DNA from: Staphylotrichum longicolle
Lineage: Eukaryota; Ascomycota; Sordariomycetes; Sordariales; Chaetomiaceae
Length of the DNA stretch: 64,000 nucleotides
NCBI GenBank assembly: GCA_019096155.1
Contig: JAHCVI010000002.1
Span: forward strand, 4,836,001-4,900,000
Direction: 5' to 3'
Of this stretch, positions 22,653 to 33,127 are shown piece by piece. Numbering within the stretch: the stretch's first letter is position 1; each line of letters opens with the position of its first letter. Both the position numbers and the translations under genes were made by a program. The notes beneath the pieces are model-generated. The model did no database searches. It was not told where the DNA came from and saw only the letters and a list, made by a program, of their open reading frames with translations.

Positions 22653-23262
22653 AGAATGTCAGTAACTAGCTTCTATGCTATTGAGGACATACGCGCCTCT
22701 GGACAAGAAAGTCATGTCGATTCGTTCGGCACCGACGACATATGAGGGGGGCATTGGTATAGTTGGCTCGCCTTAGCCGTTGGATTTCAAGGACAGCATT
22801 CAGTTGTCGGGATCGGAAGGAGGCCATCGATAAAGACGGGCCTGGTACGGTTGTGTGGGGTGCGCAGAACTTGATCTTCAAAATTGCGAGAGGCCGTCCG
22901 TGTAGGGCCTTTTAGGAGTTTGTGCGCCCGCCATGAGCAGAAAAGTCTATATGGACGATTGGCCAAGGCAACAAACCAACTGACAGGAAGAAGGGGCTAC
23001 AATAGGAGGTTGGTGGGTGAGTCACCGACGCCGTCAAGGGAAAGGCAGGGGAGGGACTGACTGTTCACCATCATGGAGGTTGAAGGGCGTCTTGGGTTCA
23101 GTGTTTGGCGTGTTTACATGATGAGGGTGCTGTCCCCATCATTCGTAGATATGCAAGCATTCGTGCGGGCGGTCTGCCACGAACCTTGTGGCGGCCCAGC
23201 CCGTTCTAGGACCCACTTTATCTCACTGATCAAGAGGTCACTCATTAAGCGGGATAGTGGAA

Positions 23263-23374
23263 GGATGGAAATGGGTGGATGGAAATGGATGGATGGAAAT
23301 GGGTGGATGGAAATGGATGGATGGAAATGGGTGGATGGAAATGGATGGATGGAAATGAATGGATGGAAATGGAT
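23263..23374. repeat. 14-bp minisatellite with alternating 28-bp period (locus C)
   Basis: Eight units of GGATGGAAATGGRT are present. Units alternate GGGT and GGAT endings over most of the array, making a 28-bp higher-order repeat; unit 7 reads GAAT. Uniformity points to recent expansion compared with loci A and B. The left flank matches the locus B right flank inverted; the right flank matches 15110-15180 inverted. Confidence 0.95.
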
Positions 23375-23459
23375 GGACCGCAATTGCCCCAATAGCTCCT
23401 TTCCTCGCGGCCTCGCTAAGAAGCTCGGTTCCCTTAGGTGCCTACATGATAGAACATAG

Positions 23460-23600
23460 CAGGATAGGGGTGGAGAGAGGGAGGGCGTGAGGAAGGATGT
23501 GAGGGAGGGTGTGAGGGTGTGAAGGTGTGAAGCGGGGTGTGGGGGAAGATGTGAAAGGAAGGGGGAAGGGGGGGGGGGGGGGGGGTTTAGGGAGTGTGGG
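23460..23600. repeat. G-rich low-complexity tract with an 18-base G run
   Basis: GTGAGG/GTGTGAGGG steps lead into an uninterrupted run of 18 G (23568-23585). The plus strand has many runs of three or more G and could form G-quadruplexes. It adjoins minisatellite locus C. From 23601 to 24120 I see no gene. Confidence 0.85.
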
Positions 23601-24122
23601 GGAGGGAGGCAAGGCGACACCAGCCACCTCCAAAAAAGCAGCCTCCTCTTTATCCCTCATCTTTGGGGTTTTTTGTGGCCAACGGGTGGAGGGCAAGAGC
23701 TCATTGCCCACCTGAAACAAACAAAAATTCGACTCTCCATCAACCCGATAGTCGAGCCCAGTTCCACTAACTCCTTTGTCATCCTCCTTGACGGCTGATG
23801 TGCTAGCCGGGTGTATATAGATAGAAACCCACCCACTGTATTAGTACTTGCAGGCCTGGTTTTAAATGGATGGTATATATGTACTTATCAAGGTGATTGC
23901 GTGGTTGAGATATAGCTCGACGGACCATCCCTGCGCCGCCGCTGTGATACAGCTCACTCAGAAGGCTTTAGGTCTTACAAGCAGCAATGTTTTTCTCCTT
24001 CTTCTCCCGACAACCTCGCATCTCACCGCCAAGCTCCGCAGCTCACACTCATCGCTCATCGCCACGTCTCATCCACCACCCGCGCACTTGAACTTGAAGA
24101 CGGTTTATGAGGCGCCATGTAT

Positions 24123-25621
24123 CTAGCTGTGACGTTCAGCCACAGATATCGTCGCACCCTCCACCATCACATTAAGGCGTCCTGACAAAGAAGTCAAGTC
24201 CATCGCGGGTTTCTGAGCTTCCCCTGGGGCGCAATGACCTTTCCCCATGAATGCGAGCCCTGTTGGCCATCGCACTATTGTACACAGGAGGCTGTCCCAT
24301 GGACCCAGCTTCGTCCCGTGTTTCTCCGATGACATGCCCCGCTTGGTGAGCCTTGCCATGACCGGCTCCTCGAGCCCCGGTCTTTCCACAGTCGCGTGCA
24401 AAGTCCCTTTTGGCCGCACTCGTAGCACGTGTGCCAGGGTTGCGCTCCCCCGGCCGTCGAGGCTCCGTAAAGCCTGGCTTTCATCATTGTCCTGGGCGCC
24501 TCGTCCGTATTGGCTGCCTCGTCCTCCAAATCCTCCGCGCCCCCGTCCTCGGAATCCTCGTCCTCCCCCGATGGCTCAGGTGACTAGCCCGGTGTAGGCT
24601 GATAGTTGAATTCGGTGTCTGCCCGGTTGATGTAATCTTCCCAGCTGCTGACTGCCTCGTCAAGGTATCTCATAGCTCTTCCTGGTTGCTTATGAGCGGC
24701 CTTTGCCAGTCGCCTAAATTGGTCGAGTTCTCACTCTTCGTACTTTCCTCGCGGTCAGGGATTGGGAAAACCGTCTTCTCCGTCGTCGCTGTGTTGGAGG
24801 ATATAGTCGTCAAGGCCGTTTCTTACGGATGTGAGAAAGGTGGTAAGCTGATGAGTGGTGGCCAGTCGCAAGTAGTCAGGTTGCTGGACAAAGAAGTCGA
24901 TTTGGGTTCGGATGTCGTGAATGTCTGACGCGTGGGGTTGCTGCTCATCCAAGGGTGTGCCAAGTGTTCTTGACACGGATCCTGTCTCTAGTTCACCGAT
25001 TTCTTGCCGGAGCAGGGCGTTTCTCGGTGTCTTGTGGGACGGAGGTCGAAGTTCCTTCGTGTTTGTCGTAGTCTTTGAGTTCTCGAATGAAGTCGTCAAT
25101 GCTTCGGTTGGGTCCAGGTGCCCGTTTGTGCAAATCCTTCCAATTGAGTCCTGGTGCTTGTTTTCGCCACGCTTCCAAGTCTTTGCCAATGCGCGGACTC
25201 TTGTCATGTCTTATCGGAAGGCGAAACATGCACCGTTTCCAGTAGTGCCGATTACACAGTTCGTTGGTGTGGGCGTGGTTTGTTGCCACTTACTCCTGCA
25301 CTGAACGTTCTGCCAGGGCTCGTGCCAGTCCGGCGAAGCTGGCTTGCACCGTTCGGGTCGGACGGCTCTGATGCTCCGTGGTGACTTCGAAACAATCCAG
25401 ACAGTAGTGCTTTCTCCCTTCAGGCGGATGGTGCTCGCAACGGCCCAGATAGATGAGTTCTTGGTCACAGGAGAGGCAAGTTTCCTTTTCCTGTCGGCGG
25501 CAGCGCTGTCGTTGCCGCGTCGGGAGTACTGCCTCGTTGAGCCGTCTCCCATCGTCGGTGCCGCTGGCGGTGCGTTTTTCTTTTTCTTCGATGATGACCT
25601 TTTTGTCGGAATTGCTTCCAT
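24123..25621 (-). pseudogene. Degenerate zinc-finger / gag-like relic
   Basis: The minus strand has overlapping partial frames in three phases with recognisable pieces: CSC-type cysteine pairs near 25500, a polar helical region containing KDLHKRAPGPNRSIDDF (about 25080-25130), an extended Asp/Glu-rich stretch, and near 24425 a zinc-knuckle-like CYECGQKG whose remaining His/Cys spacing is destroyed. The order (helical capsid-like region, then a CCHC-type knuckle) resembles a retrotransposon gag, but protease and reverse transcriptase are absent and I cannot exclude another zinc-finger family. No continuous frame remains. Confidence 0.4.
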
Positions 25622-25971
25622 TGGTGTCGCGGGTTTCGCGTGTTCATGCGCTCAATTGTTCAAGCCTTTTTCAGATGGCACGGACTGTGTCGTTGCAGCA
25701 GTTCTGACCGTCGTCCTGATGACCGAACGGTCGAGTCGTCACGTTCACACTTGTTACCTCGAGGCACACAATTCCGTCGAGTTGCTGTCTTCAATTGCTT
25801 TTGCATGTGCTAACGTACATCTGAAGACAGGATGAGGAGAGAAATCAAATCCCCAGGGGGAGAGAGAGGAGGGAGGGAGGGGGTTGTGACCAATTGGTAT
25901 AAACAGACTGGGTCTGCCGCCGCATGCCGGTCTTTGATCTATCTCGCCGCGATGCGGCCAGCAGGGGGTTG

Positions 25972-26371
25972 TGGATGCAAACGCGTCAGTCGCGCCTTTT
26001 GGGCACGGTGCTGCCTGCGGGACGCGAGACCAAGGCGCAAGGCTGCACTCGCCTGTGACCAAACACGAACAACCAGTAGTCCACACGGCGGGGTGAACTG
26101 TCCGACCCTCGCCACATCTCCCGATGCGTCGCACATCCAAGCCATGGCTCTCCAACCACTCTTCAACCTACGTCGTGTGGTTGAGTAGAGTGTTCGACAT
26201 GATAGGTTCGATGCCCCCTTGCCCTGCCATGGGGAACGTTGCTGTGAGCTGCAGGGAGAGAACCAGCAGGGATTCCTGCAACCGGCCAGCTTGACACGGC
26301 ACGAAGCAGGTTGGAAAGGGTGTCATGAATGTCTAAGACGCCCAACCGGAAGGTGATTTATTGGCCACATG
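25972..26371. repeat. Dispersed repeat family A, copy 3 (long)
   Basis: Direct-orientation copy of 14341-14682 with an added insert (about 60 bp after GGGACGCGAGACC) and scattered substitutions, ending in the shared TTATTGGCCACA. A purine-rich stretch (25855-25885) precedes it. Confidence 0.7.
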
Positions 26372-26565
26372 TATGTCCCACCCCTCCTCCTCCCCACCCC
26401 CTACCTCCCTCTCCTCCAACCCCAGTTGCATGAGAAACATACTCGTCCGAATGCGGCGGAGAGTGTGTCACGGATGCGTATTGTGGGAGGAGTGGCTGGG
26501 TAAGGCCAGGACACGGGTCAGTACCCCGCCTCTGCCCGCTCAATGAGCGGCCCCTGAACACTTGG

Positions 26566-27500
26566 ACGGGGGTGAATCCGGGGAAAGGGGAGGTTGGAGT
26601 CTGCGACACAGTGCCCAAGTGGTGCTGCAATTCCATTCAGCCGCACAAGACGAACGAGTTTGATTTGCTTGGCTTGCTCTGGGGACAACACCCGGAGCCC
26701 TGACGCCGTGGGCGGCTGCCAGGAGAACAGCTCCATCGGAGAGTGGTGGAATCCTAAAATGACAACCGGATGCGAACCGGGCGGACATGGCCGACCCTGA
26801 CCAGGCGGGAGCAGCAGAGTGGACACCTGAACCCCTGAACCCCTGAACCCGTTAACCCCTAAATCCCCGAGCAGTGTGGTCAGGCGTCAAGTTCTGGAGG
26901 GAGGCAGGGGATTCGGTCAGGAAAAGGAGGGTGGGTCCTTTGATTTGTAGGCAGCGGAGCTCAACCCTCAAGGCACTGGCCGTGGATATGCGCCGCCGAA
27001 AGCGAACCGGCTGTCTGATGGTCAGGGGGGTATCGGTGAGCTTGGATTGGCAGGTGCATCACACTCTTCTTCGCCGGGAAACTGGGATGGAGGGGAGGAA
27101 AGGGCGGCACGGAAAGGGTATCACAAATACACAAGGAGGGTGGCATTTGCCTTGTTGGGGAAGGATTCACCACACACCATATACTCGGTCGGCGCACACC
27201 TCATCGTTGCGGCTGATCAGACCCCGACAGCGCGCTGCCGGCCAGCACGCCTTCTTCATCAACTTAACACGACCACCATCTCTGCCACGGGGGCGGGTGG
27301 AAGGGGGCGGCAGTGTCATCAAATGTCTTCTGGCGTTGGAGTTGACACAGTCGTGGCAACCGCAAACACCCTTTGGAGACGGCACGGGCCGCTCCCTAAC
27401 CATGCTCAAGGGTAGCGCAAGCTTCCCAGCCAGTAGCTGGGCGGTGACGAGTGGCCGGGCACCCCACGCGTTCGCTGGACTTATCATGGAGGGTCGGATA
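26566..27500. repeat. Dispersed repeat family D, copy 2, split
   Basis: Matches the two blocks at 17180-17270 and 17405-17455, here at 26566-26648 and 27447-27500. Between them is a short tandem array of CCTGAACC (about 26826-26852), then unmatched sequence. No supportable gene lies between 26372 and 27945. Confidence 0.6.
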
Positions 27501-27945
27501 ACGGACAGACACTCATGAATATAAAACAGAGCCAGTTTGTGACGAAAGCTGACCAGTTGATGACCATCGCTGGCATCCACTTCTACTGTCCGGCTACGTG
27601 AAGAACAACTCCCAGTCTGCCAAGTTGGGCTAGCCTGTTGTACTTGTGACGGGCATGCTTCTCGGTCACTCTCCAAGCGGGCTGGACTGTTCAAGCGGTG
27701 GAGCGGGTGGACGACCACCTTTCTAGCCCTTTTCCCTACTTGTGCTCCTGAGTGGGCGTCCTAGCAGGTGTACGTACATGACACGGCTTCCCCGTGCGCA
27801 ACTTCGACAAAAAATTGAACGCAATGTCAAAATCCTCCACTCCCTCCCCCCGTACAGTAGTGGGCCACGAGTGCTAAACCCCTGAAACCCAGCGGTTCCC
27901 AACCCAGATCAGTGGAAGAGCCGAAACGTTACGCCTTTGTTGGCA

Positions 27946-28638
27946 TCAAGAGAAGGTAACGAGACGGGAGTCTCGCGAAATTTCGAGCTCTTTGAGGCGA
28001 AAGCATTTTAGCACACGTTGGTGACTTTTGGCAAGCGGTTCCCAGCAGATATCGATTTTCAGGCTCTCAAGCGAGTGGCACCCAAGGAGGAGGTCAAGTC
28101 CGTACGTGAGGTCTGAATCCGAAGAGCAGGAAATTTGCACCCGACGAAGAGAGCACAAAGTAGACTTTCGGAGATACAGCAGGAAGATGAGGAGGTCGAA
28201 TAGGTCCCGATCAAATTTGAACGTGTTCCTGCCGTATAATATAGGGGCTGTTGCTTCGTAGAGGGTTCGGCTGCTCAACATCAAGCTTCTCGCGTCGTAG
28301 GCGCCCCGAGGTTGTAGGTAGCGGACAGAGAGCAGTCGATTGACAGGTACGACAAATTTGATGATCTCTTGGAGAATCTCTGTTGGTAGTGCTTCTAGAC
28401 CGTAGGTGCTCCCCATGAGGCTCGTCGGTGTTGGCGCCGCCGGATGATGAGCACAGTCCGCTCCTGCGGCCATCTTGGTCGAACGGCCCGTCATCGCAGC
28501 TGAGGCGTTCGCCGGTGTCGCCGCCTTCGTGAGTCTTGCACTGCGGCGACGGACTTCGGCAGCAGTCGGCGTGGCGCGGCGGCGGTTAGAGGTTTGCTGC
28601 GATCCCCGCAGCCTGCGTTCCCGAGAGGTCTTCACCAT
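27946..28638 (-). CDS. F-box domain protein
   Basis: This is an intact single-exon frame of 230 aa. Residues 1-60 are Arg/Ser/Thr/Ala-rich. Near residue 80 begins an F-box-like motif, LEALPTEILQEIIKFVVP. A leucine-rich C-terminal part follows (LTYGLDLLLGCHSLESLKI, RLKELEIS), as in fungal F-box proteins where it forms substrate-binding repeats. F-box proteins link substrates to SCF ubiquitin ligase through Skp1. The repeat part is short compared with the usual 400 to 600 residues, so the gene may be 3'-truncated. It stands alone between repeats and the esterase fragment. Confidence 0.65.
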   Translation of the reverse strand: MVKTSRERRLRGSQQTSNRRRATPTAAEVRRRSARLTKAATPANASAAMTGRSTKMAAGADCAHHPAAPTPTSLMGSTYGLEALPTEILQEIIKFVVPVNRLLSVRYLQPRGAYDARSLMLSSRTLYEATAPILYGRNTFKFDRDLFDLLIFLLYLRKSTLCSLRRVQISCSSDSDLTYGLDLLLGCHSLESLKIDICWEPLAKSHQRVLKCFRLKELEISRDSRLVTFS

Positions 28639-28806
28639 GGTAGGGAGTGCAGTTGTGTGATTGAACTAGTAGGACTTTCCCAGTCAGAAGAGGCTGCAAC
28701 GTACCCGATACCTTCGCGGCGGCTGTACTGACCTAGCGATCTCACAGCCAGAAGAACCATTCAATAGCCTTTTTATTGCTCAGCTGAAACGCGGCGGTAG
28801 CAACTT

Positions 28807-29406
28807 TCATACGCAAGTGCGGATGCGAATGCGACGACCAGCGGGGCCGACTTGTCGATGGGTTTTGTTGGAACTGTGAGAGATGAGAAAAACGGGCGTT
28901 GGGCAGGGCAACAGTCCAACCCCGTCGTCTCTGCCTTCGGGCCGGAAGTATTGCCGATCAGGGAAAGGGTGTTCGGCGGGACGCCGCGCGGGTTGCAGAA
29001 GGTGTCCAGCCCCACATCTGATGGTCGCTTTCTCACCAGTAAATGTGGGTCCCCCACAGACGATATAATTGGTTGGTCTGTAACCGCCAAAGCCATATGC
29101 CCATACTCTCGCCTCAGAAATGTCTTGTGTAAGATACTCATCGGGCCAGAACAGCTTCTTGGGGCGTTCTTCGTTCGTCACACAGTCGGCGATTGAGGTC
29201 GGGACCGAAACTGAGGCTGAGGACGGTGGCTTGGACTTGAAGGGGGCCTTCAAGGCATCTCGTTTACGTGGCGTCGCCGTTCCCGCGTCCTTGCTGGTCC
29301 TGTCCCGGTTGTCCTCCCATGTGTGTTGTGGATGCCCTCGCAAGCCGTGCACAAAGATGATGCTGCTTGCGTCAGCCACAGCCACTCGCATCGGAATCGA
29401 TCGCAT
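28807..29406 (-). pseudogene. SesB-like esterase N-terminal fragment
   Basis: After an ATG at 29406 the frame reads SSIIFVHGLRGHPQHTWED, then LFWPDEYLTQDISEARVWAYGF. This is the diagnostic start of the SesB/DUF676-type alpha/beta hydrolase domain found at the N-terminus of many fungal NLRs and as stand-alone esterases. The nucleophile elbow (HSLGG) that should follow is missing; similarity fades after about residue 120 (about 29050) into unrelated sequence. Compare the complete domain at 39711-40680. No NACHT or repeat domain follows. Confidence 0.6.
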
Positions 29407-29479
29407 ACTTGACTCGGTACGGCCTATCCCTCTCGCCCTGAACACCAGAAAGTTGTGTAAAGGGGATGTGAGTGTCACA

Positions 29480-29670
29480 GACGGCTGCAATCAGGGGGAG
29501 TGCCAAGGGAGGATAGGGTGGGGATGGAGGGTGACAAGGGAGGGTGGGGAGTGATGAGAGAGGATGACAAGGGAGGGTGACAAGGGGTAGAGTGAGGAGG
29601 GCGAGAGATTGAGGGGTTGGGAATGGGAGAGAGGGAGGAGAGGGAGGGAGTGAGAGTGACAAGCAAGACG
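29480..29670. repeat. Purine-rich GGGAGGGTGACAA tract
   Basis: About 190 bp of plus-strand purines with recurring AAGGGAGGGTGACAAG. It directly follows the esterase fragment and could form triplex or quadruplex structures. No coding. Confidence 0.75.
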
Positions 29671-30022
29671 AGCGGTTGGGCGAGGCCCAGCGGGCCAATT
29701 GGCGCAAGTTCCGCAATTCAGGACGAGAGAGACCCGAGGGCATGGCAGACGGTCAAGCGAACGAGGCGGACGAGATGGCGCCGCATCTCCAGCTTGCTGG
29801 CGGCTCGTGACTCATGCTGCAGGACGCTGCGTACAAGCAACGGCGAGGCAGACACGGGCCATCAGTTCCCCGCGAATCACTCGCAGCGACCCACGCCGTG
29901 GCTTACAGGGGCTCGCGTCCGGATTCTGCAGAGAGAAGACCGACCTTAAGGATGCGAGAGCCCTGGAAGAAGCGTCCAACTCTTCAGTACACCACGACCG
30001 AAATCGGCACCCTCCGCAACCA

Positions 30023-30193
30023 ATGGCTCAACTACAACAACTAAAAGAATTCCACCAGTTTCAGCGACTTCCTCTGGAACTTCGGTCCCAAGTATGGGTA
30101 GAGTCGTTTCCGTCTCGGGAGATCAAGGGATGGACCACGCCGAAACCCGCCAAATGGAGGACGACAAAGCATGAACCGAAGCGGGTGTCATAG
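30023..30193 (+). pseudogene. 2EXR-domain N-terminal fragment
   Basis: The 56-codon frame begins with a short Gln/Leu leader, then FHQFQRLPLELRSQVW, the start of the fungal 2EXR domain (usually FxxFxxLPxELRxxIW). The frame ends after about 40 further residues without the rest of the domain. The upstream frame runs open but lacks recognisable sequence. Likely a truncated relic. From 30194 to 30644 I see no gene. Confidence 0.5.
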
Positions 30194-30644
30194 TGAAAAA
30201 TTCCCTACTTAGCTAGCGCAAAACAGATTTTCTTCTTAACTTACCTGATTGGGTTGCTCGGATTCTGAAAGTGTTGCATTGCGCATGCAAGCTGCGCCGC
30301 ACTCACCCGCTCCCCCGCTCGGACGAGGTAAAAGCAGCGAAGCTCACCCGGCTCACCCGGCTCACCCAGCTCACCTCCCATTGGTGAGTGAGCCGGAGCC
30401 ATGCACGTTCAGGTGCAAGAGTCCCGAGGACGGTCATGCTCGAAGACGGCGAGAAATGGAGTTCGACCCTGCGGTGCCCGGTCGGACTCAGGCCTGGCCG
30501 ATCCGGCCAAACGTCGGGCTGAAAGGGGATTTCCATCTCCCCGCTCCTCAAGACTCAAATTGATTCCATACGCGATTGCCCATCTATTTGCCTCCCTTGG
30601 ACGCCAGTGCCTCCCTTCTAGCTGGCCTATACGTTCCCCACGCT

Positions 30645-33010
30645 ATGTCTCCATACTACGAGCGTTTGCCGAAGAGCAGTGTGCGGTTGCTCCGGCTTCT
30701 GCCCCATCCAGACGAGCATTCCCGCATAGAGTGTCAGCTCATTACATTCTCGCTGTTAGACCGGGGAAGCAGCCATCCGTACGAGGCACTATCGTATGTG
30801 TGGGGATCGGAGGACATCAAAAAGCCTATCTACATACGCGGCAATTACTGCAACCACGAGCTCCGTGTCACGGCCAACCTTTACGCTGCACTGAGACATC
30901 TCCGGCATTGCTTTGTTGAAAGGATACTGTGGGTAGATGCCATCTGCATCAACCAAGCCGACAACGATGAAAAGGGGCAGCAAGTTCAATCTATGGCAAA
31001 GATCTATGCCAAAGCAAGTCGAGTAATTGTGTGGCTTGTGGACCCACCGAAGAAGGCCGCATCGAAGGAGGCCGCACTGGACAACGGAGATCAAGCGGAC
31101 AATGGCGACCCAGAAGGAAATCAAGCGTACAGCGGAGATCAAGCACTCGAAGCAATTCGTGCTGCTGCTGAAGAGCGGCGCGTGGATTCCACAATGGACC
31201 AAAAGATGATCCTCACTTTGCTTGGACGGGAATGGTTCCAGCGCATCTGGGTAAGTGACAGGCGGTTAATAATATGGCAAAGCTGTTATTAACAAAGTTA
31301 ATACAGGTCGTTCAAGAAGTTGCCGCAGCTCGACATATCCTGATCAAGTCTGGTTCCACAGAAATCGACGGATATGCGTTCGGTAGAGGCTTAAGCGTAC
31401 TTAAGCCGTTCGAAACACGCCCAGACCTGCAGGCCCTAATCCCTCCGATAGCCTACCTCATAAAAGGCGCAGTCTTCCGGCGGCGGCATGACAGAGACGA
31501 CACTAGTCGGCCGGACAGGTTTTCCTTAAATATCCGCCCTCTAGGTGAGCTAGTGGATATGTACCACACTCGCAAGGCTACCAACCCTCTCGACAAGGTT
31601 TATGCCTTGCTTGGCATGAGCTCCAATGATCCCGGGATCAAAGCCGACTACGAATCTTCGTGGAAGTACCTCTTTCGGGAACTTGTCAACTTTAGCCTCT
31701 CCAATCCGGTGTCCGTCCGCACATGGGACGCCAAGGAGGCATCAGTGATGGAAGCCAATGGCTACATTCTTGGCGAAGTATCCTCCGCCAGAGAAGACGC
31801 CACTCGGGATGACAGAGAGCATGTGGAGATTACTGGGAAGACCGCGCCGAGCCATTCCGATGCGGAAGGGGAGCAAAGCTCTCACTCCGCTATACAAGCT
31901 TCAGCAAAGACCATCGAGAAAGGCGATATCGTGGAGGTAGCAGTGATTGAAGCTAAGGGCTACGTTCTTGGCGAAGTATCCTCCGCTGGAGAGGACGTGG
32001 AAATCACTTGGAAGACTGCAGCCGGCCATTCCGATGCGAAAGGGGAACCAAGCTCTCGGTTCGACTTCCAGGCCTCAGCAAAGGCCATCAAGAAAGGCGA
32101 TATCGTCTGTCTTCTAGAAGGTGCATCAAGGCCGACGACAATCATCAGGGCGTGCGACGGTTTTTCGACCATTATCAGGATTGCAGGGCCCCCTACAGAC
32201 CGTCTGCCAAAATGGTCACATTCAATAACGACCTTTCCTACCGATTTACTGCTTGTCTGGGACTGGGACGAATCTCGAAGAAAGTCGCAAGGCGGAGAAG
32301 GCTATGAGTACTTCGTGAGCAGTCGAGGGGTTCCTCAGTGTCCTAGGACGGAGTGCCGGTGCCAGAATCATCTGGACAAGGCTGCCAGATTATGGAATTT
32401 CGGAATGCTGCTGAATGGAATTGAACGATATGAAGAGGCAGTGAAGACTTTCCTAAAAGCCATCGAGGTCTATGGGACTGGGGCGGCATTGAGAAGTGGA
32501 GACAACACATCTCATGGCCACGGGCCTTGGAGAGAGGTGGACAAGAAGGCGCTGGGGATAATGGATAGCCCCCTTTTCAAGGATAAAGGCGCCGCAATGG
32601 AGGCAAAGTATACAGAGCACGGCCAGACGCCGCTGCGATGGGCTCTCGAGGAGGGCCATGGGGCCGTCGTCAAGCTGCTAGCTGAGAATGGTGCCAACGT
32701 CGACGCGAAGAATGAGGGCGGTCAGACGCCGCTGTCGTGGGCCGCCGAGAAGGGGCACAAGGCCGCCGTCGAGCTGCTGCTGGCGACGGGAAAGGCCGAC
32801 GTCGACGCGAAAGATAACAACGGCCGGACGCCGCTGTCGTGGGCCGCCTGGAAGGGGCACGAGGCCATCGTCGAGCGGCTGCTAGCGACGGGGAGGGCCG
32901 ACGTCGACGCGAAAGATAGCGACGGCCGGACGCCACTGTCGCGGGCCGCCGAGAAGGGGCACAAGGCCGTCGTCGAGCGGCTAAAACCTCCAAGTCCTCA
33001 ATCTTCATGA
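30645..33010 (+). CDS. HET-domain protein with C-terminal ankyrin repeats
   Basis: Exons 30645-31250 and 31307-33010, with a 56-nt GTAAGT..ACAG intron in phase, give 769 aa. The HET domain spans about residues 45 to 210 with all three signature blocks: YEALSYVWGS (46-55), ILWVDAICINQAD and REWFQRIW followed across the intron by VQEVAAARHILI. After the domain come RPLGELVDMYHTRKATNPLDKVYALLGM and GDIVCLLEGAS, usual in longer HET proteins. The C-terminus has four ankyrin units, the last three very similar in DNA (32700-32990). HET proteins trigger the cell-death reaction of heterokaryon incompatibility. An internal duplication (31743-31940 and 31941-32110) repeats the GEVSS..GDIV segment. The gene seems intact. 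It stops mid-ankyrin, about 120 bp before the protease gene on the same strand. Confidence 0.85.
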
Positions 33011-33127
33011 TTTCTTTCCTTCACCTCCTCACAAAGGAAGTCTCACCACACGCCCCCACCCCTCAGAAGCAGCCCTCGCGCCAGGAGAGACAAGAAGCTC
33101 TCGCCAAACCCGACCACAGCACCAGCT

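Noticed and set aside
25344..25835. Hydrophobic plus-strand frame as a membrane protein
   Set aside because: Antisense to the zinc-finger/gag-like relic; hydrophobicity comes from complementing polar codons.
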